Of a DNA stretch of 64,000 nt, positions 26,318-34,177 are shown in pieces. Source of the stretch: JACVCK01 sp041940385. GTDB lineage: Bacteria > Planctomycetota > Phycisphaerae > Phycisphaerales > UBA1924. The notes below the pieces were generated by a model that did not search any database, had not been told where the DNA came from, and was given only the letters and a program-made list of their open reading frames with translations. Position 1 is the first letter of the stretch, and each line of letters opens with the position of its first letter. A program made the position numbers and the translations under genes. Location of the stretch: NCBI GenBank assembly GCA_041940385.1, contig JBGTSD010000002.1:4966-68965 (forward strand), read 5' to 3'.

Positions 26318-26323
26318 TACATT
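26318..26323 (+). promoter_or_regulatory. -10 element abutting the VTT-protein start
   Basis: TACATT ends six bases before ATG 26330 (CCGCCC between), without a Shine-Dalgarno: leaderless arrangement. Confidence 0.45.
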
Positions 26324-26329
26324 CCGCCC

Positions 26330-27154
26330 ATGCCCGACCAGAACCCCCCGGAAGCAACGACCTCCGATGCTCAACCGATGCCGCCGTCCGGAAACACTCC
26401 CCGCACCGCGGGGGACATCGCCATCCAGGCGGCCAAGGACCTGGGGCACGTCACCGTCCTGGCCGCGGCGTGCGCGATCCTGCCCGCCCTCGGCGGGTTT
26501 CTCCTCCTGGGGATGATGCCCACCCTCAAGCCCGAGCTGGAGCCCATCTTCGAGAAACTCGGCCCAGGGGCGCCGGTCGCGTTCGCGCTGGTCTTCGCGC
26601 TGGGCTGCGGCCTGGCGCTCTTGCCGACGTACGCGCTCAGCATCGCCGCGGGGTACTTCTTCGGATGGCTCATCGGCGGGCCCGCGGCCGTCGCGGGCGT
26701 GGGCATCGGCGCGGCGATCGGCTACGTGTGGTCGTCGGTGCTGGCGCGCAAGAAGGCGATGCAGGTGATCGACTCCGACAAGCGCGCCAGAGTGGTGCGC
26801 GATGCGCTGGCGGACCGCGGCCGCCTCGGGACAACGGGCGTGGTGGCGCTGCTGCGCGTCCCGCCGAACTCGCCCTTCGCGATCACCAACCTGGTGATGA
26901 GCGCGACGAGCGTGCGGTTCCTGCCGTTTATTGTCGGCACGGTGGTGGGCATGGCGCCGCGGACACTGCTCGCGGCATGGATCGGCGCCAGCGCGAGCGA
27001 CCTGGTGGACGCGGTCAAGAGCGGCGCGGGCCGGTGGAAGCTGATCGGGATCGGCGTGACGTTCGCGATCGCGCTGACGGTGTTCTGGCTCTTCGGCAAG
27101 TGGTCGAAGCAGGCGCTGCTGCGGCTCAAGGAGGCGGAGGGCGTGCGGGAGTGA
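26330..27154 (+). CDS. VTT-domain (TVP38/TMEM64, DedA-like) membrane protein
   Basis: A 274-residue inner-membrane protein. After a soluble Pro/Thr-rich N-terminus come about five to six hydrophobic segments (VLAAACAILPALGGFLLLG, VAFALVFALGCGLALLPTYA, FGWLIGGPAAVAGVGIGAAI, LIGIGVTFAIALTVFWLFG). The family hallmark is LLRVPPNSPFAITNLVMSAT then VRFLPFIVGTVVGMAPRTLL, the re-entrant loop region of SNARE-associated/VTT proteins, which are linked to lipid scrambling or flipping. It is divergent from the ribonuclease Z-like gene. The stop codon abuts the first parS-like palindrome. Confidence 0.88.
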   Translation: MPDQNPPEATTSDAQPMPPSGNTPRTAGDIAIQAAKDLGHVTVLAAACAILPALGGFLLLGMMPTLKPELEPIFEKLGPGAPVAFALVFALGCGLALLPTYALSIAAGYFFGWLIGGPAAVAGVGIGAAIGYVWSSVLARKKAMQVIDSDKRARVVRDALADRGRLGTTGVVALLRVPPNSPFAITNLVMSATSVRFLPFIVGTVVGMAPRTLLAAWIGASASDLVDAVKSGAGRWKLIGIGVTFAIALTVFWLFGKWSKQALLRLKEAEGVRE

Positions 27155-27173
27155 GTGTTCCACGTGGAACACT
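27154..27173. promoter_or_regulatory. parS-like site 1 (perfect 20-bp palindrome)
   Basis: AGTGTTCCACGTGGAACACT is a perfect 20-bp palindrome whose core TGTTCCACGTGGAACA (27156-27171) matches the widely conserved ParB-binding parS sequence, including the GTTCCAC half-site known from pseudomonads. It overlaps the VTT gene stop. Confidence 0.85.
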
Positions 27174-27180
27174 TGAAGAG

Positions 27181-27258
27181 TTGAACACAGAGGGCACAGA
27201 GGGCGCAGAGACTAGGAACGGAACTGGGTGGCACACTGCGGCGCTTCGCCGCGGTGTG
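27181..27258 (-). repeat. Dispersed intergenic repeat, copy 2
   Basis: Read on the minus strand: CACACCGCGGCG, a short loop, CGCCGCAGTGTGCCACCCA, then a CTCTGCGCCCTCTGTGCCC-type tail ending GTTCAA. Same layout as copy 1 (21014-21095) but inverted relative to it, with a different hairpin core. Confidence 0.7.
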
Positions 27259-27269
27259 GGTCTGATTTC

Positions 27270-27345
27270 GTGCCCGCAACCGCGGCTTTGAGCGGTTGAG
27301 GTGGATCGACGGACAGCGACCGCTCAGAGCCGCGGTCGCTGGCAC
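27270..27345. repeat. 29-bp imperfect inverted repeat between parS-like sites
   Basis: The left arm 27270-27298 (GTGCCCGCAACCGCGG...) and right arm 27317-27345 (...CCGCGGTCGCTGGCAC) are inverted copies with about four to five mismatches around an 18-base loop. It lies between parS-like sites 1 and 2. It may be a REP-type element or a structured protein-binding site. Confidence 0.7.
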
Positions 27346-27355
27346 GAGGCGAATG

Positions 27356-27371
27356 TGTTCCTCGTGGAACA
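27356..27371. promoter_or_regulatory. parS-like site 2 (one mismatch)
   Basis: TGTTCCTCGTGGAACA differs from the palindrome of site 1 at one central base (A to T). It lies six bases from site 3. Confidence 0.7.
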
Positions 27372-27377
27372 TACGAG

Positions 27378-27393
27378 TGTTCCACGTGGAACT
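27378..27393. promoter_or_regulatory. parS-like site 3
   Basis: TGTTCCACGTGGAACT keeps the intact 14-bp core GTTCCACGTGGAAC, with one outer base differing from site 1. Confidence 0.8.
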
Positions 27394-27553
27394 CACCTGT
27401 TTGGTGGGGTTTGGATGACCGCGTTTGTGCGCAGATTTGTTGTTATGCGCGGCGGAAGGACCACTCTGTGCGCAGAGTTGTGGTCATGCGCGGGAGTGCG
27501 ACGCGTGTGGCATGACCGTTGCATGATCGAACGGCGCACCAGCGGACCGACGC

Positions 27554-27703
27554 TTATCCGAGATGGAGCCTGCGGGCCAGGACGGTGTCGAGAATGGACT
27601 CGGCGCTTCGTTTGAGTTCGGTGATCGTGGGGCTTTGCTCGAGCGCATCGACGAATCGCTGGTGATCGTACGGAGCGCCATGGAACTGGATGGAGATGGA
27701 CAC
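27554..27703 (-). pseudogene. Possible small gene or degraded gene 3' end
   Basis: A minus-strand frame from GTG 27703 to TAA 27554 encodes 49 residues with normal protein character (VSISIQFHGAPYDHQRF, then an amphipathic helix TELKRSAESILDTVLARRL). The open frame continues upstream to about 27795 without an ATG, so this may be the remnant of a longer gene truncated by the island insertion. I do not recognise the family. The opposite strand is also open here, so the call is weak. Confidence 0.3.
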
Positions 27704-27793
27704 GATCGGCCGGGCGAGCGCTTCTCCGTTGGAGGCACGCCGTATAGCGGTACCTGTGCGACGTTGAGCGTGCGAAGGTCGCAGAAGCCGCGG

Positions 27794-28381
27794 TTAGAAA
27801 AACGACGTTACCGCAATCCCTACCCAACCAACTATTGCCTCAATCTGCCCTCGTAAGCGAATCAAATCGGGTATCTCATTGAGCGCTCGCTCAAGATCAA
27901 CTGCATTTGGAGGCATTCCACCTCCGAATAGGGTTACAGTGCAGATGCTGCGGCCATGGAACCAGCCGAGATCGCCGCGGTGTGGGTCAACAACATCTCG
28001 CCATCCGAGATCGATCGAAACGCCATTAATGTCAAAGTCGCCCCGAATGTGTGTGGGTATGCGCTCACGGATTGCAGCTCGGAGGACCTCAAGCCACCCC
28101 GTTGAGTAAGCGAGATACAAGTGGTATCTGTAGTCCAGGCTCAGGATCGGCCACAGATCTTTCGGTGCGACTTGTCGCGCCACAATTGAGTACGTGGGGT
28201 CCTCAATGTTATGACCACTTAATAGCTGACGATGATCCTCCCAAGCTTGATCAACCTGATCAAATCTCATGATGGATCGGATGCTTTCAACCTGACACGT
28301 TGCGAGCAGCGCGACAACCTGGTCCTCGGACAGCTCGGTCGCATCGCGAGCGTACAGAATGATGTCAGTTGATACACTCAT
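27794..28381 (-). CDS. Candidate immunity protein overlapping the toxin-like gene
   Basis: A 195-residue soluble protein with no signal peptide and no family I recognise. Features are an N-terminal SVSTDIILYARDATELSEDQV, a central SLDYRYHLYLAYSTGWLEVLR, and a hydrophobic C-terminus (IEAIVGWVGIAVTSFF). Its ATG overlaps the upstream stop by ATGA (28378-28381), so it is translated with the toxin-like gene. G+C is only about half, far below the surrounding genes, as for the 3' third of its neighbour. A small cytoplasmic protein coupled directly downstream of a toxin-bearing secreted protein is the standard place for an immunity gene. That role is inference from position and composition. Confidence 0.7.
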   Translation of the reverse strand: MSVSTDIILYARDATELSEDQVVALLATCQVESIRSIMRFDQVDQAWEDHRQLLSGHNIEDPTYSIVARQVAPKDLWPILSLDYRYHLYLAYSTGWLEVLRAAIRERIPTHIRGDFDINGVSIDLGWRDVVDPHRGDLGWFHGRSICTVTLFGGGMPPNAVDLERALNEIPDLIRLRGQIEAIVGWVGIAVTSFF

Positions 28382-31152
28382 TCAATATCCGTGGCAGGAG
28401 GCCCATCGTATCCAAACTTTGACATGAGGCGGTTGATCGTTACATAGCTTAGCATGGCTTGTGAAGCAGGGGCCGAATCCAAGTAGGCCATGAAGTCCTG
28501 CAGGTGAGAGCTCATACGCATCGCCGCAGACAAGCGGCCGAAGTGGTTGCCAGCATAGTAGTGCGAAACAGCTGCACTAACCATGAGTTGTTGATACTGT
28601 TCCTGTTCTAGATCATATACAAGGAAGATAGCCCCAGAAACGGCGCCCATTACACCAATGCATTTCAACCCCGTATGGATGCCCTTCTTCAGGTGGGGCA
28701 TAATTGCCCGAAATGAGCGGCTCCATCGCAACGAGGGAGCGAGCTTGCCCCATTTATTGCCGCACATTGCTTCGTAAAAGTCTGCTTGGGAGGCGGACAT
28801 GCCAACGCCGGCGCTTGACTTAATGTCAAAGGCAAACTCAAGGAAGTCCGACCTAAAGATCGCCCCCACCGTCAGTGCGTGACCTTTCTTCATCTTCACA
28901 ACATCGAGTTCCCGGACACCTGCCGGCAAGGGACCTCCAGGACCAAGGCGAACCACCTCTCTAGTTGTCTCGTTGATCCACACACTAGCGTGCCACTCCG
29001 GACCGCGATGCCGGACCCGGTCGTATGATCGATCGTGTACCACACGACCCCAAGCCCCGCGGTCTTCGTTGTTGAGTGGGGACCAGTTTTCTTGTAACAA
29101 TTGTTTACAAACGTCCGAGACGATCTGCTCAAAGAGCTTCTGTGCGGGTGTTAGATTCTTGGTTATAATATACCGACGTTTTCCGTGTTTCGACGGCCCA
29201 GCTCGCAGGCCGGAGTCATCTTCGACGAAGTATGACCAGTCAAGGTTGTCGTGGGCACCGTTGATTGTGATATAGAGCGCTGTCGGATGCCCATGCGCGT
29301 CATCGGGCTGATCCGAGCCAATGGCGCAGAACACTTCAGACTCGTGTCTCTCACCAACATGGATAAACTGGAGGGGGACATTGGCGAGCGTCATAAACAG
29401 CTGTCCATCGCGCGGATCTGAAACCACCATTCGGTAGACAGACCAGGCACCGTAAGAGGTACCTGGAAGCGGTAATTCGAGCGCTGGATGTAGGTCAGTT
29501 GTGGTGAGACCAAATGTCTCATACCACTCATCGTCCCCATAGAACTGAACCTCGGTCGAGACTCTCACCCCCGTCCCCCTCACCAGATCCGTCCCCACAA
29601 CCCCGCTGTCTTCATCCTCGCGCATCGTCGCCCCGATAGCGATGTCGCCCTCGCCAATGCTCTCGCGCACAGTCTCGATGTAGAGCGTGCCCTGGCCGCC
29701 GACAATGCCGAGCTCGCCGAGCGTGTACTCGCCGGGCGCGACGTAGTCGCCACCGTCGCTGGCGAGCGCGGCGCTGCGCGGCTGGTCGCCGTTCTTCTTC
29801 CAGATGCGGATGCTGCCGGGCGGCAGAACCCAGCCGGTGTCGTCGATGGCGATCGCGAGCGGGTCGGACGCGACGTAGGCGATGTGCAGCAACGCGTTCG
29901 CGCTCTCAAGGCCTTCGGTACGGACGACGAGCGGGACGAACTGTGTGGCGTCGTCCTCATCGTCCTGCTCGATCAGCGAGTTCCAATCGAACCCGTCGGC
30001 AAAGCCTTCGACACCGTCGCCATCCTCGTCGAAGTTGTTCGCGAGAAGGATGGCGCCGGGGGCCTCGACCTCCGCCGCGACATCGTCGGCGTTGATTTCA
30101 CCGTTCTCGTCGATGTCGAGCTGAAGATCCAAGCGGTACGCCATGGTCTCCGCTGCGTCGTACGCCTTGCAGCCGTCGGGGGTGGTGTAGGACACCGAGA
30201 CCATGAAGACGCCGGCGTCGTAGATCTCGACATCACATGCACCTCCGCTTGTCGCCACCACTGCGCCGCCGGACACGGTCCACGTGTATGCGCCGCCGCT
30301 CGGGGAGCCAGAGGCCGTCAGTCGAGCGGCTCTCGGACCGTCGTCGGTGAGCATGAACGGGGGCATCGGGCCATCGGCGGGAAGCAGAGCGACGGTTGTT
30401 TCACATTCGGTCGGTGGATCCTTGTCGCCGCCGTCACCGCCTCCGCCGCCGGAGCCGGGACCACCCCCGTCGGGCGGATTGCCGCCCCCACCGCCGCCTG
30501 GGCCCGAGCCAGGTTCATCCGGCGGTTCGGTGCTGCCCGGACCGCCGTTTCCACCTCCAAGGCCCGGACGGCACGCGTAGAAGCCGCTCTCGCCGGGAGC
30601 GTGGATCCAGCAATTGGCGCGCTCCTCCGCAGGCGGGATGAGCTCGTCGATCCATCCGACGGAATGGCGAATCCAGGCGCTCCCGCCCAGTTCGTCGAGC
30701 ATCTCCATCACGATGGCGGCATCGGCGTGTCCAACCACACCGTCGCGATTCACATCGCCCGGGAAGCCGGGAACCCCGGCCTGCCCCGCACGTGCAACGA
30801 GAAGCGTGAAGTCATCGGCGTTGACCAGTTGATTGTCGTCGAGGTCCGCGGGGTGATCATGTCCGAGCGCGAGGACTTCATTGATGGACGGCACGCGAGC
30901 GGTGGCGAGAATGACGTTGTCATGCGTCTTGAGCTCGAGCCGGCCCGGTCCGTCGAAGATCCCTCGCTGGTCGGGAACAAAAAAGGCGATGTCCCTGTGC
31001 TGATCCCCGCTGAGATCGCGGACACGCACAACGGCACCCCGTTCGCCTTGGTGCAGAATCTCGGGGGCTGCCGCGGAGGGCGCCGACAGGATCAACGCGA
31101 TCAGCACGAACCGGGCGCAGCGATTCCATGCGCTGCAAGTATGAGCGTTCAT
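28378..31152 (-). CDS. Chimeric secreted surface protein with toxin-like C-terminus
   Basis: A 924-residue protein. In order: signal peptide (1-28), a doubled EF-hand (DLDDNQLVNADDF, GDVNRDGVVGHAD; about 103-152), a Gly/Pro linker (198-247), a PKD/Ig-like domain (about 250-335), and a calcium-loop module (DIDENGEINADD, DEDGDGVEGFADGF; 346-388). A beta domain follows (VPLVVRTEGL...YVAPGEYTLGELGI), resembling a module that precedes toxins in large planctomycete proteins. From about residue 535 G+C drops sharply. The C-terminus has a possible PD-(D/E)xK nuclease core (WHASVWIN..., Asp750, Asp776-Ile-Lys778) and one hydrophobic segment (GVMGAVSGAIFLVYDL). ATG 31152 has GGAG seven bases upstream. 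The nuclease assignment is tentative. Confidence 0.78.
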   Translation of the reverse strand: MNAHTCSAWNRCARFVLIALILSAPSAAAPEILHQGERGAVVRVRDLSGDQHRDIAFFVPDQRGIFDGPGRLELKTHDNVILATARVPSINEVLALGHDHPADLDDNQLVNADDFTLLVARAGQAGVPGFPGDVNRDGVVGHADAAIVMEMLDELGGSAWIRHSVGWIDELIPPAEERANCWIHAPGESGFYACRPGLGGGNGGPGSTEPPDEPGSGPGGGGGGNPPDGGGPGSGGGGGDGGDKDPPTECETTVALLPADGPMPPFMLTDDGPRAARLTASGSPSGGAYTWTVSGGAVVATSGGACDVEIYDAGVFMVSVSYTTPDGCKAYDAAETMAYRLDLQLDIDENGEINADDVAAEVEAPGAILLANNFDEDGDGVEGFADGFDWNSLIEQDDEDDATQFVPLVVRTEGLESANALLHIAYVASDPLAIAIDDTGWVLPPGSIRIWKKNGDQPRSAALASDGGDYVAPGEYTLGELGIVGGQGTLYIETVRESIGEGDIAIGATMREDEDSGVVGTDLVRGTGVRVSTEVQFYGDDEWYETFGLTTTDLHPALELPLPGTSYGAWSVYRMVVSDPRDGQLFMTLANVPLQFIHVGERHESEVFCAIGSDQPDDAHGHPTALYITINGAHDNLDWSYFVEDDSGLRAGPSKHGKRRYIITKNLTPAQKLFEQIVSDVCKQLLQENWSPLNNEDRGAWGRVVHDRSYDRVRHRGPEWHASVWINETTREVVRLGPGGPLPAGVRELDVVKMKKGHALTVGAIFRSDFLEFAFDIKSSAGVGMSASQADFYEAMCGNKWGKLAPSLRWSRSFRAIMPHLKKGIHTGLKCIGVMGAVSGAIFLVYDLEQEQYQQLMVSAAVSHYYAGNHFGRLSAAMRMSSHLQDFMAYLDSAPASQAMLSYVTINRLMSKFGYDGPPATDIE

Positions 31153-31456
31153 GACGGGCTCCTGAATCTTGGGTGCGCACGGCGCCGACGCGGCTCGTGC
31201 ATCCCCAGGTTCGGCTGCTTCGTTCGGCGATTTGCGGTTGAACCCCTGAGCGCTCCGCAACTTCACTACGTCAATCGGATGTCGATGCGCGGCGCAGTCG
31301 CTACTGGCGGAAGCTGAACCCCCGTGCGCGGTTGTCCTAGAAGCGTGAAACTGCCCCTGCGCGCAGGGGTTGCCGCCCGCCGACCATCGCGCATCTCCAG
31401 CTCGATTCAGAGCTGGGCGGAAGCCAGCGGCTCGGACGTCGACGACCCCGCCGCCC
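31153..31456 (+). other. 304-bp intergenic region with two palindromes
   Basis: It separates the toxin-like gene start from the PhoD-like gene stop. It contains the perfect 16-bp palindrome CCCCTGCGCGCAGGGG (31354-31369) and a hairpin CCAGCTC/GAGCTGG (31397-31403 and 31410-31416) just past the PhoD-like stop. Neither is followed by a T-run on the minus strand, so they are not clear intrinsic terminators. The promoter of the toxin-like gene presumably lies here. Confidence 0.55.
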
Positions 31457-33799
31457 TCAGACCTCCAAGTTGTACACGCTCAGCACCAGATTGAGATCGG
31501 CGAAATCGACCGAGCCGTCGCCGTTGGCGTCGGCGGGATGATCGGGGCCTTGCTGGCCCCACGCGCCGAGGATCATGTTGAGGTCCTGAAAGTTCACCAC
31601 ACCGTCGCCGTTGAGGTCCGGGCCGAGGATCACCGTCACACCGGGCGTGTACGAGCGCATGATGCGCCCGTCGTCTGCGTCGATGATCTGCACCGTGATC
31701 GTCCCCGCGAGTTCGTCGAGCACGATGCGCCCGCCCATGTGCGCGTACTCCGGCGGCGTCACGACCGGAGGAAAGTCCGCGCCGTCGGTCGAACAGAAGA
31801 TCACCCCCGGGAGCGCGGCGTCCTCGGGCGTGTACTGGAAGAACACGTTGTTGCTCGCCGGGCCGGCGCACGCCTCGAACAGCAGCTTCTCCGGCGCCAG
31901 ACGCGTGTGGATCAGCGAGCAGTGCCGGTCGCCGCTGAGGATGATCGCGCGCAGCGCGGCGGAGGCCTCGATCGCGTCCTCGATCATCGCGCGCTCGGCG
32001 TGGAACGAGGTGTGCTGCCCGCCGCCTTCCCAGTTGTCGCGGAAGTCCTGCACATCGCCCCAGACGCTCGGCGAGAAGATGACGAGGTTCTCCTTGTCCG
32101 TCGCCGCGAGGAGATTGAGCAGCCACGCGCGCTGCTCGAGGCCGAGCATGGTGCTCTGCGTGCGGCGGGCGTACGAGCGGGTGTCGAGGAAGACAAAGAG
32201 CGTGCGCGCGGTCTCCCAGGAGCGGTAGGACGCCGCGGCGGCGCCGGTGTTCAGCATGGCGCGGCGGAAGTAGAACTCCCACGCCGCGAGCCCCTCGTGC
32301 CAGAGATACGACTGCGTGACGCCGCCGTGCTCGGGGATGACCGCGTCCGAGGTCGCCCAGTCCGGCCCGGCGTTGTTGGACCAGACATCGTGGTCATCGA
32401 GCATGAGGAACATCGGGACGCGCCGTGCCGCGGCCGCGTAGGGGAGGTCGTGGAACGCGGCGCGCACACTGTTCATGATCTCGCGGCGCTCGGCGGGATA
32501 GGGCAGCGCGTGCTGCGAGTCGTTGTAGTGAAAGTCTCCCAGGTGCGCGATGAAGTCGACGCCGTGCACTTCCAGCGCGCTGTAGATGTCGTAGGGGTGC
32601 GACATCCCGTTCTGCTCGTGGCAGGAGAGCCAGCCGAAACGGATGACCGCGGGCTCGACGGGAAGCGTGCGAAAGGCGTGTTCGCCCGAGACGACGCTCG
32701 CGCCGCCGCCGGGCTCGCGCAGGACGACGCGATAGACGCACTCGGCGCCCGGGGTCAGCCCGGTCAGATGAAACGCGCCCGCGTGGCCTTCCTCGGCGAG
32801 CAGCGTCTGCGCTGGGGTCTGCCGACCATCGGCGTACTCGACCAGCGCTTCGATCGATTCCCAGCCGAACGCCGCGGGATGCTGGACGACGAGGACCTTG
32901 GCGTCCGTTGCGCTCACATCGCGCACTTGCGCAACGAATAGATCGGCGTCGTACTCCGCGGCGGACTCCGGCCGATGCGTCCAGCGGATCCATCTGCACT
33001 CGACGGCGGCGCCCGACGGGATCGTGCCGTTGCGGGCGCCGACCTCGAACGCGCCGACGCGGATGTCCACGCCGTGGTTCGGGTGATGCAGCTCGGCGGA
33101 CTCCACGCCGTCGATGGCGATGCGCAGGTCGCCGGATTCTGTTTCGGTCGCGGCCTGGTAGGCGATCTCCAGCTCGTGCCAGGCATCGAACGTGATCGAC
33201 GCGGGCGCGGTGGTGGACACGACGCCGTCGAGCTTCAGCCGCAGAGCGCCATCCGGAGCTACCGAGAGATCGACGAACGCACCGCCGTTGGCGCGGACGA
33301 GTCCGAGCACCGCGATGTGGTCACCAGGGTTCGAGCCGCCGTCGATGGGCGCCGCGATGCGAAGCGCGGCGCGCACGCGGAACGATGGCGTTCGGTTGGT
33401 GACGCCGCTGACGGGGGTGTTCTGACCGGTGGCGAGGCGCTCGATCGCATAACGGCGCACGGACGCGGCGCTCGCTTCGTGGGCGCGGAAGATCGCGACG
33501 GCGCCGTCCGGGCGCGATTCGATGATCGGCGCGTCCGCGGCGCCGGAGGACTCGAGCGTCCCGCCCCAGCGCCGAAGCTCCTCATCGGACTCGAAGCGGA
33601 GCTGACCCTCGAACGGCGCGCTGCCGGGGATGATCTCGGTGGAACGCGCGCCGGCGTCTGAAGCCGGGAGGAGCGTCACTTCCGTCGGATAGTCGTCCGG
33701 GTTCGCGCGGTAGGGGTCGGGGGCGCCGGATGCGGCGATGGCCAGCGCGGCAAGGCCAACTCCGGAGAGCTTCGCCACGAGGCGCCAGACTCCGGGCAT
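31457..33799 (-). CDS. Secreted PhoD-like metallophosphatase with EF-hand tail
   Basis: A 780-residue exported protein. The leader is MPGVWRLVAKLSGVGLAALAIAASGA. A LamG/concanavalin-like region spans about 40-280 (AWHELEIAYQA, GDLRIAIDGVESAELHH), then a fibronectin-like strand set. The PhoD-like metallophosphatase has GWLSCHEQN, FIAHLGDFHYNDS, MFLMLDDHDVWSN and IILSGDRHCS, the expected Asp/His metal ligands. PhoD enzymes release phosphate from phosphodiesters and monoesters outside the cell. The tail is a doubled EF-hand (DLNGDGVVNFQDLN, DANGDGSVDFADLN) but lacks the paired cysteines of the other tails. ATG 33799 is preferred; a GTG four codons upstream is possible. Confidence 0.88.
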   Translation of the reverse strand: MPGVWRLVAKLSGVGLAALAIAASGAPDPYRANPDDYPTEVTLLPASDAGARSTEIIPGSAPFEGQLRFESDEELRRWGGTLESSGAADAPIIESRPDGAVAIFRAHEASAASVRRYAIERLATGQNTPVSGVTNRTPSFRVRAALRIAAPIDGGSNPGDHIAVLGLVRANGGAFVDLSVAPDGALRLKLDGVVSTTAPASITFDAWHELEIAYQAATETESGDLRIAIDGVESAELHHPNHGVDIRVGAFEVGARNGTIPSGAAVECRWIRWTHRPESAAEYDADLFVAQVRDVSATDAKVLVVQHPAAFGWESIEALVEYADGRQTPAQTLLAEEGHAGAFHLTGLTPGAECVYRVVLREPGGGASVVSGEHAFRTLPVEPAVIRFGWLSCHEQNGMSHPYDIYSALEVHGVDFIAHLGDFHYNDSQHALPYPAERREIMNSVRAAFHDLPYAAAARRVPMFLMLDDHDVWSNNAGPDWATSDAVIPEHGGVTQSYLWHEGLAAWEFYFRRAMLNTGAAAASYRSWETARTLFVFLDTRSYARRTQSTMLGLEQRAWLLNLLAATDKENLVIFSPSVWGDVQDFRDNWEGGGQHTSFHAERAMIEDAIEASAALRAIILSGDRHCSLIHTRLAPEKLLFEACAGPASNNVFFQYTPEDAALPGVIFCSTDGADFPPVVTPPEYAHMGGRIVLDELAGTITVQIIDADDGRIMRSYTPGVTVILGPDLNGDGVVNFQDLNMILGAWGQQGPDHPADANGDGSVDFADLNLVLSVYNLEV

Positions 33800-34177
33800 G
33801 CGTTCACTCACCAAAGGCGCCCCTCTCCGCGTCGCGTCGCCCAAGCTCCGGCCGGGACGAGACTTCGAGCGATCCTACCTGTCCCTTCGGCGGATCCGAA
33901 GGGGTTTTCGAGGGATCGGGCGGGAGGAGTCCGGCACGGGGTGGGGGTATGCCGCCAGGCCCAAAAGCGCGGCGAGCCGGCGGGAACATCCCGATCCGGC
34001 CTCGCCCACGCGCACGCTGAGGAACAGTCGTGTCGCACGCGTCAAGGGCCTGGAAGTCGCCCGGTTGGCGGGGCAAGCGCTGTTTTGGGCGCCCCGCCCG
34101 GCGGGCCGAGACCGGCCTTGGCGTGCTTGAGTGGTTCAGGTCATCCGTGGCTCCAGAGTGCTTCGTTCGGTCGCTGC
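33800..34177 (+). other. 378-bp intergenic region, no gene seen
   Basis: Leader and promoter region of the PhoD-like gene plus the 3' flank of the PEP-CTERM-like gene. A strong hairpin CCCTTCGG-CGGAT-CCGAAGGG (33883-33903) is followed on the plus strand by GTTTT, but no plus-strand gene precedes it. Its place about 85-105 nt upstream of the PhoD-like start suggests a 5' leader structure. Confidence 0.5.

Larger units (their letters stand above)
27155..27793 (+). other. 639-bp intergenic region with parS cluster and repeats
   Basis: It contains three parS-like sites, copy 2 of the dispersed repeat, a 29-bp imperfect inverted repeat, a hairpin GACCACTCTG...CAGAGTTGTGGTC at 27459-27485, and a possible gene fragment (27554-27703, minus). 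No full gene is convincing. G+C falls towards the right end, where the accessory island begins. Confidence 0.7.

Noticed and set aside
27563..27856. Plus-strand frame of 97 codons at the left end of the low-GC island
   Set aside because: It overlaps the 3' end of the candidate immunity gene on the other strand and shows no family resemblance or start signal.
33883..33908. Hairpin followed by GTTTT, resembling a plus-strand terminator
   Set aside because: No plus-strand gene lies upstream and the T-run is short. It is recorded only as a structure in the PhoD-like leader.
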